From NCBI GenBank assembly GCA_045129695.1, contig JBGVJZ010000006.1, forward strand, positions 1 through 64,000: a stretch of 64,000 nt of DNA, written 5' to 3'. Numbering within the stretch: position 1 is the stretch's first letter; every line of letters starts with the position of its first letter. Of this stretch, positions 7,911 through 17,500 are shown piece after piece. The notes below the pieces were generated by a model, which was given only the letters and a program-made list of their open reading frames with translations, made no database searches and had not been told where the DNA came from. Source of the stretch: Eshraghiella sp045129695 (lineage in GTDB: Bacteria; Bacillota; Clostridia; Lachnospirales; Lachnospiraceae). The position numbers and the translations under genes were made by a program.

Positions 7911-9578
7911 TTATGAAACTTCCATTATAATAGGAAGAATCATTGGTGTTCTCTTCATTTTCTTCCAAATGTAATCTCCGAGGCTGTCCTTGATTATTCC
8001 CTTAATCTTAGACCAGTCAGAAATATTATTGTCAATGCAATGCATTACTGCATCATACACAACAGCAGTCGCATCCTCAATAAGCATCTCTGATTCCCTT
8101 ACATAAACAAAACCTCTTGTAACAATATCCGGTCCCGATAATAACTGATTAGTAAATTTCTCAAGTGTAAGCACTACTACAATTATACCGTTCTCCGCAA
8201 GCGTCTGTCTGTCTCTTAAAACGATATTACCTACATCTCCAACTCCGAGACCGTCAACCATAAGGCTTCCGCTGTGAACTGTTCCGGTCTTACCTGCCCA
8301 CTCGCTATTCAATTCAAGCACATCACCGGATGACAGTATAAAAATATTATCCTTAGGAATTCCCATAAGTTCACAAAGCTCTGCATGTTTAACAAGATGT
8401 CTGTATTCTCCATGAACAGGTACCGCATACCTAGGCTTAAGTATTGAATAGATAAGCTTAATCTCTTCCTGAGACGCATGTCCTGACACATGTGTATCCT
8501 GGAAGATTACTTTAGCACCTTTCATTGATAATTCATTAATTACCCTTGCAACTGATTTCTCATTGCCCGGAATCGGTGTAGCACTGAATATTATTACATC
8601 ACCCGGCTTAATTGTAACCTTTCTGTGAATGGAAGCTGCCATTCTGGACAGAGCCGCCATAGACTCTCCCTGGCTGCCTGTTGTAATAATTGTTACCTGT
8701 TCATCCGGATAACGCTTAATCTCCTCAGTATCAATCAACGTTCCCTCAGGAATCTGAATATATCCCAGCTCCGTAGCAACATTAATTATATTAACCATGC
8801 TTCTGCCTTCAACAGCAACCTTTCTTCCATGGGCACATGAAGCATTAATAATCTGCTGAACCCTGTCCACATTGGAAGCAAAGGTAGCAACAATAATTCT
8901 GTTCTTATTGTTATCATCAAAAATAGTTTCAAATGTCTTACCAACAGTCTTCTCAGACATTGTATAGCCCGGACGCATTACATTGGTACTGTCGCACATT
9001 ACCGCAAGTACTCCCTTTTTGCCCAACTCTCCGAATCTCTGTAAGTCAATCGGTTCACCAAAAACAGGGGTATAATCCACCTTAAAGTCTCCTGTGTGAA
9101 TAATAACACCGGCAGGTGTGTGAATTGCAAGTGCCGCTGAATCCGCAATACTATGATTAGTACGAATAAATTCTATTCTAAACTTACCAAGGATTATACT
9201 CTGTCCATAGCTTACAATCCTTCTCTTGGTATTATTAAGCAAATTATGTTCTTTAAATTTGGTCTCAATTATACCCATTGTAAGCTTGGTTGCATATATC
9301 GGCTTGTTAACCTCCTTAATAACATAAGGGAATGCTCCGATATGATCCTCATGTCCATGAGTAACTACGAAACCCTTAACCTTATCAATATTATCCTTCA
9401 AAAATGTAACATCAGGAATAACCAAATCAATTCCTAACATATCATCATCAGGAAATGATAAACCACAATCCACAACAATAATACTGTCCTCATACATGAA
9501 GGCAGTCATATTCATTCCAATCTGTTCAAGACCTCCCAATGGAATAATCTTAACATTACTATTCTCTTTTAAATTCAA
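7911..9578 (-). CDS. rnj: Ribonuclease J
   Basis: A 555-residue metallo-beta-lactamase/beta-CASP RNase with 5'-3' exonuclease and endonuclease activity in RNA maturation and decay. The metal-binding motif HGHEDH is at residues 74-79. Further metal ligands appear in HTGDFKVDYTP and HVSGHASQEE, and the beta-CASP core includes ATFASNVDRV. The C-terminal dimerisation domain follows. The length matches the family (about 555). The start is TTG, preceded by GGAGGAAATATT. It sits among genes for RuvX, IreB and DUF1292, a common clostridial order. Confidence 0.95.
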   Translation of the reverse strand: MNLKENSNVKIIPLGGLEQIGMNMTAFMYEDSIIVVDCGLSFPDDDMLGIDLVIPDVTFLKDNIDKVKGFVVTHGHEDHIGAFPYVIKEVNKPIYATKLTMGIIETKFKEHNLLNNTKRRIVSYGQSIILGKFRIEFIRTNHSIADSAALAIHTPAGVIIHTGDFKVDYTPVFGEPIDLQRFGELGKKGVLAVMCDSTNVMRPGYTMSEKTVGKTFETIFDDNNKNRIIVATFASNVDRVQQIINASCAHGRKVAVEGRSMVNIINVATELGYIQIPEGTLIDTEEIKRYPDEQVTIITTGSQGESMAALSRMAASIHRKVTIKPGDVIIFSATPIPGNEKSVARVINELSMKGAKVIFQDTHVSGHASQEEIKLIYSILKPRYAVPVHGEYRHLVKHAELCELMGIPKDNIFILSSGDVLELNSEWAGKTGTVHSGSLMVDGLGVGDVGNIVLRDRQTLAENGIIVVVLTLEKFTNQLLSGPDIVTRGFVYVRESEMLIEDATAVVYDAVMHCIDNNISDWSKIKGIIKDSLGDYIWKKMKRTPMILPIIMEVS

Positions 9579-9589
9579 AATATTTCCTC

Positions 9590-9844
9590 CTATACTATTT
9601 CCGCATCATCAACTAATTCAGAGAAAATACGTGCAAGACTGTCTATTTCTTCCTCATCATCCACAAATTCATAAACAGCTTCCGCGTCATTTTCTTTAGA
9701 AACATCCTTCAAAATATATGCTTCTGATTCTTCATCTTCGTTCTCAGCTACAAGAAGATAATTCAATCCATTAACCCTTGTCTGTTCAATCACGAATAAA
9801 TCAATAATCTCTCCATCTTCAGCGGTAATTTTAATCTGCTCCAT
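9590..9844 (-). CDS. DUF1292 protein (YrzB-like)
   Basis: An 84-residue acidic protein of the DUF1292 family (MEQIKITAEDGEIIDLFVIE, with NYLLVAENEDEESEAYILK). No enzymatic motif or membrane segment is visible and its function is unknown. The ATG at 9844 follows an SD (AAAGGAG); a longer frame from 9868 is less likely. As in Bacillus (ireB-yrrK-yrzB), it lies directly after the ruvX and ireB genes, which supports the family call. Confidence 0.85.
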   Translation of the reverse strand: MEQIKITAEDGEIIDLFVIEQTRVNGLNYLLVAENEDEESEAYILKDVSKENDAEAVYEFVDDEEEIDSLARIFSELVDDAEIV

Positions 9845-9871
9845 TATAGTGCTCCTTTCAAAATCCACCCT

Positions 9872-10294
9872 TTATGATGACATACTGTCAAGGTATCCCT
9901 GCAAAATCAACTCTGCAGCAATCATATCCACATAGTCCTTGCGCTGTTCCCTCCTGATTCCGGCATCCTTCATAATCAAATCCGCCGCCACAGTAGTCAG
10001 TCTCTCGTCCCACATTATTACAGGCAAACCCGTTCTTCTCTCAAGCATGGTCTTAAATTCCATTGTCTTGTCAACACGTTCACCCAATGTATTATTCATA
10101 TTCTTAGGTAACCCAAGAATAATTTTCTCAACCCCGTACTCTTTAACCAATTCCTCAATTCTGGCAAGTGTCTGTCTTAACTTATTCTCATCCTTGCGTC
10201 TTATTATCTCCACACCTTGAGCGGTTATTCCTAAAGGGTCGCATACTGCCACCCCAACCGTTTTACTTCCAAAATCAAGTCCCAATATTCTCAT
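9872..10294 (-). CDS. ruvX: Holliday junction resolvase-like RuvX/YqgF
   Basis: A 140-residue RNase H-fold protein: MRILGLDFGSKTVGVAVCDP holds the first catalytic Asp, IILGLPKNMNNT and MWDERLTT follow, and the C-terminal DYVDMIAAELILQGYL has the last Asp. The family is implicated in 16S rRNA 5' processing and possibly in Holliday junction resolution. The start overlaps the ireB stop (TAATG), so the two are translationally coupled. Confidence 0.93.
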   Translation of the reverse strand: MRILGLDFGSKTVGVAVCDPLGITAQGVEIIRRKDENKLRQTLARIEELVKEYGVEKIILGLPKNMNNTLGERVDKTMEFKTMLERRTGLPVIMWDERLTTVAADLIMKDAGIRREQRKDYVDMIAAELILQGYLDSMSS

Positions 10295-10557
10295 TAATGT
10301 AAATCCCTAACTTCAATATAATTCTTAAGCATCTCTTCTACAAGCTCATCGCGTTCAACCTTCATAATCAGACTTCTGGCATTTCTGTGACTGGTAATAT
10401 ATGTCGGATCCCCTGACATAATATAACCGACGATCTGGTTAACCGCATTATAACCCTTGTCCGTTAGAGCGGCATATACCTGTTCCAGAACATCCGAAAC
10501 CTGAACGCTCTGTTCCTGCTGTACTTTAAAAAATTGCGTATTGTTTAACTCTGACAT
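10294..10557 (-). CDS. ireB: IreB family regulatory phosphoprotein (UPF0297)
   Basis: An 87-residue protein of the IreB/YrzL family; residues near the start (NNTQFFKVQ) match the region holding the threonine(s) phosphorylated by the IreK-type Ser/Thr kinase in Enterococcus. The rest (AALTDKGYNAVNQIVGYIMS, GDPTYITSHRNARSLI) is the conserved body. The start at 10557 follows GAGGATG and gives the family's usual length. In Enterococcus it is a negative regulator of cephalosporin tolerance. Its place before ruvX is the widespread Firmicute arrangement. Confidence 0.93.
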   Translation of the reverse strand: MSELNNTQFFKVQQEQSVQVSDVLEQVYAALTDKGYNAVNQIVGYIMSGDPTYITSHRNARSLIMKVERDELVEEMLKNYIEVRDLH

Positions 10558-10594
10558 TTTATCACATCCTCTGTTCTTTATATTAATATAAAAA

Positions 10595-11911
10595 TTAAAT
10601 TTCGGCAACACCAATTACCATATCTTTACCAATTAATCCGGTAATTTTTACTGACACAAGAGTGTTTGGACGCAAATTCAGGCCTGTATTCTCAATTGCG
10701 ACCTTAACATAGCTGTCAGTAAATCCAACCATATATTCTCTATCATCAATTGTAATTACTTCCTCCAGAAGCACCTCTGCAGCTCTTCCGATATACTGCT
10801 CCCTGTATTTTTCAGATAATCGCTCGTCCATTTCAAGCAAAACGTTACTTCGTACTGTTTTAATATTCTCGGGAATCTGATCCGGCATTCTGTCTGCAAC
10901 TGTTCCCTTACGTCTGGAATATTTAAAAACATGGAGTTCATAGAAATTAACCTTTTCAAGGTATTCCTTTGTTGTGATAAATTCCTCTTTCGTCTCTCCC
11001 GGGAAACCCACGATAACATCTGTTGTAACAGCCGGCATATCATAATATTTTCTCAACAGCTCCACGCCCTCATAAAACTCATCCACAGTATATCTTCGGT
11101 TCATCCTCTTAAGCACTGTATCACATCCGCTTTGCAATGACAGATGAAAATGCGGACATACCTTTTCACAGTTTATAAGTCTTGCCACAAAATCTTCCGT
11201 TACAATCTTAGGTTCAAGCGAACCAAGTCTTATACGTGATATACCTTTGATTGTATTAATTTTTTCGATAATGTCAATAAGTGTCTTTCCATTCTCCGGC
11301 TTATCCAATCCGTATGATGACAGATGAATTCCCGTTAACACAATCTCCTTACAGCCACTATACGCAATGGCCTTAATTTCATTAATTATGTCATCTTCAT
11401 CCCTGCTACGGATTCTTCCACGCACATAAGGAATTATGCAATATGAACAAAAACGATTGCATCCATCTTGAATTTTTACATAAGCGCGTGTATGTTCCTC
11501 AGGTTTTGTAAGCTTCATTTCATCAAAATTACCAGCCTTTGACATATCTTCCGGGCAATTCGACTGATTTTCGAGAAAAAATTCATCTAAAATATCCAAA
11601 AGTCTGCTTTTTTCATTATTCCCAATAACAATATCAATATCCTCATCAAGTAACTCTTTGGCAGACTCTACATAGCAGCCTGTTGCCACGATAACTGCAT
11701 CAGGATTCAGTTTTCTGGCCTTATGAATCATCTGACGTGATTTCCTGTCCGCAATATTAGTAACGCTACAGGTATTTATTATGTATATATCACTTTTAAC
11801 TTCGCCAAACGGAACTATCTCATAGCCCGCTTCCTCCATCATCTGCTGCATCGCCTGAGTTTCATATGAATTGACTTTACAGCCAAGATTATGTAAAGAA
11901 CATTTTCTCAT
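10595..11911 (-). CDS. mtaB: tRNA t6A37 methylthiotransferase MtaB
   Basis: A 438-residue radical-SAM methylthiotransferase. The N-terminal UPF0004 domain starts LHNLGCKVNSYETQAM, followed by the other cluster-binding cysteines (NTCSVTN, ATGCYVE). The radical-SAM motif is GCNRFCSYCIIPYVRGR (CxxxCxxC) and a C-terminal TRAM domain spans roughly residues 370-438. The LGCKVN form and the NTCSVTN segment point to MtaB (YqeV), which converts t6A to ms2t6A at tRNA position 37, rather than MiaB or RimO. SD GGAG precedes the ATG. It is the promoter-proximal gene of the mtaB-ireB-ruvX-DUF1292-rnj run. Confidence 0.93.
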   Translation of the reverse strand: MRKCSLHNLGCKVNSYETQAMQQMMEEAGYEIVPFGEVKSDIYIINTCSVTNIADRKSRQMIHKARKLNPDAVIVATGCYVESAKELLDEDIDIVIGNNEKSRLLDILDEFFLENQSNCPEDMSKAGNFDEMKLTKPEEHTRAYVKIQDGCNRFCSYCIIPYVRGRIRSRDEDDIINEIKAIAYSGCKEIVLTGIHLSSYGLDKPENGKTLIDIIEKINTIKGISRIRLGSLEPKIVTEDFVARLINCEKVCPHFHLSLQSGCDTVLKRMNRRYTVDEFYEGVELLRKYYDMPAVTTDVIVGFPGETKEEFITTKEYLEKVNFYELHVFKYSRRKGTVADRMPDQIPENIKTVRSNVLLEMDERLSEKYREQYIGRAAEVLLEEVITIDDREYMVGFTDSYVKVAIENTGLNLRPNTLVSVKITGLIGKDMVIGVAEI

Positions 11912-11963
11912 TATTATTGTCTCCTATAATTGTATTAAGTGGAAATTTTGTGCAATTCGAACA

Positions 11964-11992
11964 TTGACATCTTAACTTATTAATTGTAGTAT
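11964..11992 (+). promoter_or_regulatory. Sigma-A promoter for the HPr-like gene
   Basis: TTGACA at 11964-11969, a 17-bp spacer and TAGTAT at 11987-11992, about 48 bp before the coding start. Confidence 0.75.
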
Positions 11993-12039
11993 GGTGTTGA
12001 CTGATAAAGTTATCTATATAATTAGGAGGTACACAAATT

Positions 12040-12270
12040 ATGACAACAGTTCAGATTTCATTAAATTCTATCGAAAAGGTTAAATCATTCGTTAACGATA
12101 TTGCTAAATTCGATAGTGATTTCGATTTAGTATCAGGAAGATACGTAATCGATGCAAAATCAATCATGGGTATTTTCAGTCTTGATTTATCAAAACCAAT
12201 TAACTTAAATATTCATGCTGATGACAGCACAGCTATTGTTGAGTCATTAAAAGCTTACATCGTAGAATAA
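12040..12270 (+). CDS. HPr-like protein lacking the phosphoryl-accepting histidine
   Basis: A 76-residue protein that aligns along its whole length with HPr of the phosphotransferase system. The regulatory serine loop is intact (KSIMGIFSLDL, matching KSIMGVMSLG with Ser46). The active-site loop is not: where HPr has GIHARPA, this protein has NSIEKVKSFV, so no histidine can accept phosphate from enzyme I. This resembles Bacillus Crh, which keeps Ser46 but lacks His15 and works only as a CcpA co-regulator. A regulatory rather than transport role is inferred. It stands alone, with its own promoter, a strong SD (AGGAGG) and a strong terminator. Confidence 0.85.
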   Translation: MTTVQISLNSIEKVKSFVNDIAKFDSDFDLVSGRYVIDAKSIMGIFSLDLSKPINLNIHADDSTAIVESLKAYIVE

Positions 12271-12319
12271 TACTTATTGGGAATAATTCATTTTCTCCCA
12301 TTGATTACCTACAGTAAAA

Positions 12320-12348
12320 GGGCTTTGCCGTCGGGCAAAGTCCTTTTT
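12320..12348 (+). terminator. Rho-independent terminator of the HPr-like gene
   Basis: A 10-bp stem (GGGCTTTGCC with GGCAAAGTCC-type partner, GTC loop) is followed by TTTTTAC. Confidence 0.9.
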
Positions 12349-12373
12349 ACACTTTCTTGCAGTTCATATTATA

Positions 12374-12480
12374 TCATTTAGATTTATTAAATTCAATTAT
12401 TCTTTTAACTCCGCATACTTCAAAAATCAATTTAATTATATCATGTACATTAATATCCGGATTATCATGATAAAATTCTA
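12374..12480 (-). pseudogene. Displaced C-terminal end of the RloB gene
   Basis: Past the RloB stop codon, the minus-strand -1 frame runs on without a stop to TGA at 12374. It encodes GIEFYHDNPDINVHD, then an amphipathic end (IIKLIFEVCG...). The NPxxxVHDIIKLI pattern is what RloB-family proteins carry at their C terminus (NPST-x-V--LV). Restoring one G in the GGG run at 12482-12484 joins both frames. It therefore looks like the last ~35 codons of RloB, separated by a one-base loss, or reached by frameshifting. Confidence 0.7.
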
Positions 12481-13083
12481 TCCCTTATAGTTTTCTTTTG
12501 TCTTCGTTGAGGCACAATTTGACTCAACAATCTTCTCTGCTCTTTCTATTGCCAGAAAAACACTATTCAGATTAACATAATCATCTAAAATTTTTTTTAA
12601 ATTATCTTCTTTCTTAAACTCTTTCAAATCTTTAAAATTTTGATGAAAAGCATCATTGATGGGATTTAAATATGCATATCGATTAGAGACTGCATAATTC
12701 ATATTCTTTACATGCAACAACATCCATAGTTCAAATGTATAATTAGAATAACCCAATTTATATATTAAACCATATTCGTTTTCTGCTTCTCTCATATCAT
12801 CAATGAGTTTCTTAAACTTAGTCAACTGTTTTTCATCATAATAATCTTCAATATCCTGTATATGAATATATGGAATTTTATTTTTACCACATTTATCGGC
12901 AGGAAGGTATGAGTTACGTTTTGCAAAATCCAATGGAGAAACCTTTTTACAATTAGACTTCATATTATAGGAGGCATCCGATGCATTTATTAATTTTGCC
13001 AAATGTTCAAAATACAATCTCTCGCAATTAATTCCTTCAACAGAAATATTAAATTGCCTTGATTCTTTTCTTGTTTTCCCCAT
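12478..13083 (-). CDS. RloB-family protein, C-terminally truncated by a frameshift
   Basis: A 201-residue protein of the RloB family (abortive-infection AbiL-like systems). The N-terminal strand FNISVEGINCERLYFEHL carries the conserved Glu, IHIQDIEDYYD has acidic residues in the place of the family's DxD, and YSNYTFELWMLLH is the hallmark SN-x-x-FE-x-W-x-LLH motif. The fold is likely TOPRIM-like and the protein is thought to act as the effector of an ATPase-RloB pair. The frame stops at TAG (12478) just before the expected C-terminal motif, which is found in the next frame (12374-12480). So the gene is either inactivated, sequenced with an error, or frameshifted. It starts two bases after the ATPase gene (SD GGAGG). 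Confidence 0.85.
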   Translation of the reverse strand: MGKTRKESRQFNISVEGINCERLYFEHLAKLINASDASYNMKSNCKKVSPLDFAKRNSYLPADKCGKNKIPYIHIQDIEDYYDEKQLTKFKKLIDDMREAENEYGLIYKLGYSNYTFELWMLLHVKNMNYAVSNRYAYLNPINDAFHQNFKDLKEFKKEDNLKKILDDYVNLNSVFLAIERAEKIVESNCASTKTKENYKG

Positions 13084-13085
13084 AT

Positions 13086-14426
13086 TTATACCTCCTTATT
13101 ACGAGACTTTTCATCTGAAATCAGCTCCATTACAATATCCGTAAAGTCAATATTCTCTATCGCTCCATATCTGTTCACAAAATAATTTTTCATATAATCA
13201 CTTGTCTTACGGACACTTAACTCTCCATTAGTTTTAAAGTCAGATAAAGCATATAGACAGCTCGACTTTGTATATTTGTCACGCTCAACAAATTTAATTT
13301 CATCTCTACGAAGTAATTTTCTATTCAAATAAATCGGGTTGTGTGTATTAAAAATAATCTGAGCACGGTTTATATTAACTTCATCATTATGGAATAATGT
13401 AATTATATTCATAACAATCATTGGATGAAGTGATGCATCCATCTCATCCATAACCAATACAGCTCCTCTTTTCAATGCAGATAATATAATCGGCATAATA
13501 GAAATTAATCGCATCGTTCCTACTGACTCAATCTGTTCAGAGTCAATTCCCGATAAAATTTCATTGTCCCTATTTAATACAGAAACGAGCTTAGTGCTAT
13601 GTGTTTCAGCATCTGGTGCATATGCAAAATCACTTCCTATAATACCTGCTTCCTTCGCAATCTCATTAATATAAAAATCAATCATGACTTTTCCCTCATT
13701 CTCGGGCATGTGAGGAAAAAAACTTTTACGGTCAGATGAATTTACAACTATAAACTGCTTTAGAAACCATTCTTTTATTGAAGCAACTATTGTTTTACTA
13801 CAAAAAGAATAAAAATCTGTTACTAACAGCAGGCTTACAGGTGTTACATTATTGGCCATAATAATTCTGTACTTCTCTACGTCATCCAGATCGTAACCTA
13901 CATTAAGCAGATTCTCAACACTATTCAACTTAAGAGTTGTAACAGAATCAGCAGTACGTTCAAAAATCAATTCATCATTAACAAACAGTTGCTCTTCATT
14001 AATATATCTTGGTGAATCCTCAATTAAAAAGTTTCCCATTACAATAGAGAGTCTGTATCTGTATTTTACACTTTCATGTGTAAAAGTTATATCAAACTCT
14101 ACAGGCTTTTTCTTATCTTCAAATCTGAATGGAATCAATTTCATATTGGCACTAACATGGTCTCCGATTCTATCATCTTCTGAATCTTCAATATTTCCTC
14201 TTAATAATATCTGACGAAAACACGACATTGCATGAACAAGAGTTGTTTTTCCAGACGCATTTGGTCCATATATTACAGATGCAGAAAGAGCATTAACTTC
14301 CTTCCCATTAATCTCTTCACTTAATAAACTATGTTTCAATTCCGTCAGTCTCTTATTCGGTTGCATTTCAAATTCAAATCCATCTTGAAAAGCTTTAAAA
14401 TTTACACAACTAAAATCCAATAACAT
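13086..14426 (-). CDS. RloA-like AAA ATPase of an abortive-infection pair
   Basis: A 446-residue ABC/AAA15-type ATPase. LLDFSCVNFKAFQDG starts the domain, Walker A is YGPNASGKTT (about residues 54-63), Walker B is GAVLVMDEMDASLHPM and the following FNTHNPIYL has the switch histidine. A large helical insertion (about residues 90-290) separates the motifs, as in RloA/AbiLi/OLD-like ATPases. Together with RloB it forms a two-gene phage-defence unit like AbiL. The ATG at 14426 follows GGAGGTG; the ten-codon-longer frame is not needed. A promoter lies upstream, so the pair is transcribed independently of the NRPS gene. Confidence 0.85.
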   Translation of the reverse strand: MLLDFSCVNFKAFQDGFEFEMQPNKRLTELKHSLLSEEINGKEVNALSASVIYGPNASGKTTLVHAMSCFRQILLRGNIEDSEDDRIGDHVSANMKLIPFRFEDKKKPVEFDITFTHESVKYRYRLSIVMGNFLIEDSPRYINEEQLFVNDELIFERTADSVTTLKLNSVENLLNVGYDLDDVEKYRIIMANNVTPVSLLLVTDFYSFCSKTIVASIKEWFLKQFIVVNSSDRKSFFPHMPENEGKVMIDFYINEIAKEAGIIGSDFAYAPDAETHSTKLVSVLNRDNEILSGIDSEQIESVGTMRLISIMPIILSALKRGAVLVMDEMDASLHPMIVMNIITLFHNDEVNINRAQIIFNTHNPIYLNRKLLRRDEIKFVERDKYTKSSCLYALSDFKTNGELSVRKTSDYMKNYFVNRYGAIENIDFTDIVMELISDEKSRNKEV

Positions 14427-14467
14427 TGCATACACCTCCGTGCCATTTATTTGCAACTTATTGTATA

Positions 14468-14495
14468 ATTATAGCATTATTATATCTTTTTTCAA
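14468..14495 (-). promoter_or_regulatory. Promoter of the RloA/RloB-like pair
   Basis: On the minus strand TTGAAA (14490-14495), a 16-bp spacer and TATAAT (14468-14473). It lies between the NRPS stop and the ATPase start. Confidence 0.7.
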
Positions 14496-14519
14496 GAATA
14501 TTATACCATTAAATTGCAT

Positions 14520-17500
14520 TTATACCTCCAAATACCCCAATTCCCTGAAATAATTCAGATACCCCGAAATATATTCTTCATCAATATCCGTCCATTCAAA
14601 GCCCACCTTCTTCATGAACCATACCGTAAAATCGTTCTCAATACGGATATTGCTGTCATATACAAGCTCTCCCTGTTCATTCATATCATTTTGGAACGCT
14701 TCAAAAATATATTCCGTAGATGTCTGTTTCATTGTATCCGATAACGCTTTTGCAAACTCTTTTCCGTCCACAATTTGCATTGAAATATTCATATTCTGTA
14801 GAATTTGGGCAAACCGTTCAAAATATATCGGTTTATTGCTGTTTAAATGGAACACACATTGTCTGTCTGCATATTGTGCAATCCTTACAACGCCTTCTGC
14901 AGTCTTGTCTATTGGCGAGAATTCAGCATATAAATCCATAAGGTAATTCGGAAACTTACCAAATTCAAGCAATGCCCTAACCCTTGTAAGAAATGCGTTT
15001 TCTCTGTAATTAGGCTGAAATTTATAATCAGACATTCTATTGGTCAGATTCCCGACACGAATTATTCGGGCATTCAAACCATCAAGCATTGCATCTAATA
15101 CAGCTCGCTCTGCATCAAATTTGCTGTGAACATATACATTATCCAACGGCTGTTCCATATATAGTGTTGTTTCATAGAAATGTCTTTCATCCTCTGAACG
15201 GTATACAGAGAAATCGTCCGCCATGCTGTTACCGCTTACACTCAACGTGGAAATATGAATTAATTTCGCCTGCATTCTCCTGGCATAACTAATCACATTC
15301 TGAGTTCCCTCAACATTAACACGTCTGAAATATTCATATGAGCCGTAATGCTTGACACTTGCAGCAGTATGAATAACAGTCTGGACATCTGACGGCATAT
15401 CTTCTGACAGATTGCTATTCTCGATATTTCCTATAATCGGAATGATTCTTCTGCCGTATTCGTCCCTATATTTATCCCCAAAATAGTATTCAATGAGTTC
15501 AAAAAGTCTTCCACGTCTGTCATCCTCAGAGTTACTTCTAATAAGACAATATATTTTGCCCGTTTCTTCCCTAAGCAGAGTATCCAGAATATGTGCACCC
15601 AAAAATCCCGTTGCACCTGTCAACAGAACATTTCCTAAGGATTTTCTAACCGGAACAAAAGATTCATCAATAACATTTCTATTCAAAAGCTTATCATACT
15701 TTTCAAAATCTTCTGCCTCATAGTGTATGTTTGTCTTCTCCCCTTTTTCAATGAAAGCACATAACTCTCTGACAGTCGGATAATCAAAAACATTCTGAAG
15801 TGCAATTTCGATGCCTTTATCATGAGCTTTGGCAACAAGCTCTATAGCTCCAAGACTGTCACCACCACATTCAAAGAAATCATCTTCTACACCAATATTA
15901 GAATTTTTCAGTATTTGTTTATAAAGCTCACACAATATTACCTCATCATCTGTTTCAGGTGCTACATACTCTCTGTCAGAAACTGCAAAATCCGGCACCG
16001 GAAGATTCTTCCTGTCCGTCTTACCGCTTGGTGTCATTGGCATCTCATCAAGTCTCATAAAATAATTAGGAACCATGTATTTTGGAAGCTTTGCGGACAG
16101 ATGTGCTCTTAATGCTTTTTCATCAAGTTCTTTATCCGCCGTGTAATACGCAACCAGATACTGTCTGTTATTCTCGTCCTTTTTATCCGTTACTGCCGCA
16201 AGCTGTATTCCTGCAAAGCTGCTCATAACGCTTTCTATCTCACCTAATTCAATACGAAGTCCGCGAATCTTTACCTGAGTATCAATTCGTCCAAGATATT
16301 CTATTTCTCCGTCTGCACGCCATCTTGCCAAATCACCTGTGCGATACATCACTTTGCCATGTCCGTTTTCTTCTGTTGCAAATGGGTTCGGTATAAAGCG
16401 TTCTGCTGTAAGCTCAGGACGGTTAAGATAGCCCTTACCGACTCCATCCCCTGCTATGCAAAGTTCTCCTGCAACACCGATTGGAAGAAGGTGTTGCTGG
16501 CTGTCGAGAATATAGATTTGGGTGTTGGCAATAGGTTTGCCGATGGTGATGTCATCAGCAGTTACACATTCATTTTTTAATTTTAGCTCCCCTCCTGCTA
16601 CCCATACACTACATTCACTTGGACCTAACGGATTAAACACTTTAGCCGAACTAAATTTATTAAATACTTTTAATAAATCAACAGGAAGTGCTTCGCCTGA
16701 TGTAACAATTATTTCAAACTGTTTTGCGTAAGAAAGATTCTTGTTTTCATTAAAATATATCTTATGCCTTGTGGGCGTTGTCTGAATTATATTAACTTTA
16801 TTTTTGACAACAAGTTCAGCAAACTTTTCCTGACTGGTACTCTCTTCTTCATTAGCAAGTACAACTGTATATCCGTTTAATAATGGCAACAACGATTCTG
16901 CAATAAAGAAATCAAAAGATATTGTATTAACACTTACACACACCTGTCTGTCAAGTTTATTGCATTCTTCCAATATGTTATTGTTAATACAGAAATTTAC
17001 TAGTCCACTATTAGTCAGTGTACACCCCTTTGGTTTGCCCGTACTTACTGATGTGAAAATAATATAACATACATCTTTTGGATTAACTTCAATATTGTCA
17101 AACTGTTTCACGCTATGAATATTTCCATTTTCAATATCAAGAGATATAGAAGAAGCAAACTCAATTTCTCTGTTCTTAATAATTAATTTTGCATTGCTTT
17201 CATTAAGAATATATTCTATCCTGTCTTTTGGGTACCTGCTGTCGATAGGTATAAATACTGCTCTTAATTTAAGAATCGCAAGTTGTAACATTATTACTTT
17301 TTCATCTCTGTTTAGCAAAACTGCTACTTTGTCACCTTTTCCTACACCCTTTTCCCTCAATAAATGTGCAAGTGAATTTGACATCTCATCCAACTGTTTA
17401 TATGTAAATTCCTTATCCTCAAACACAAGTGCAATTTTATCCGGTGTGCGTTGCACCTGTTCTTCAAATAATTCATGTACGCATTTATCCCTTGGATAAT

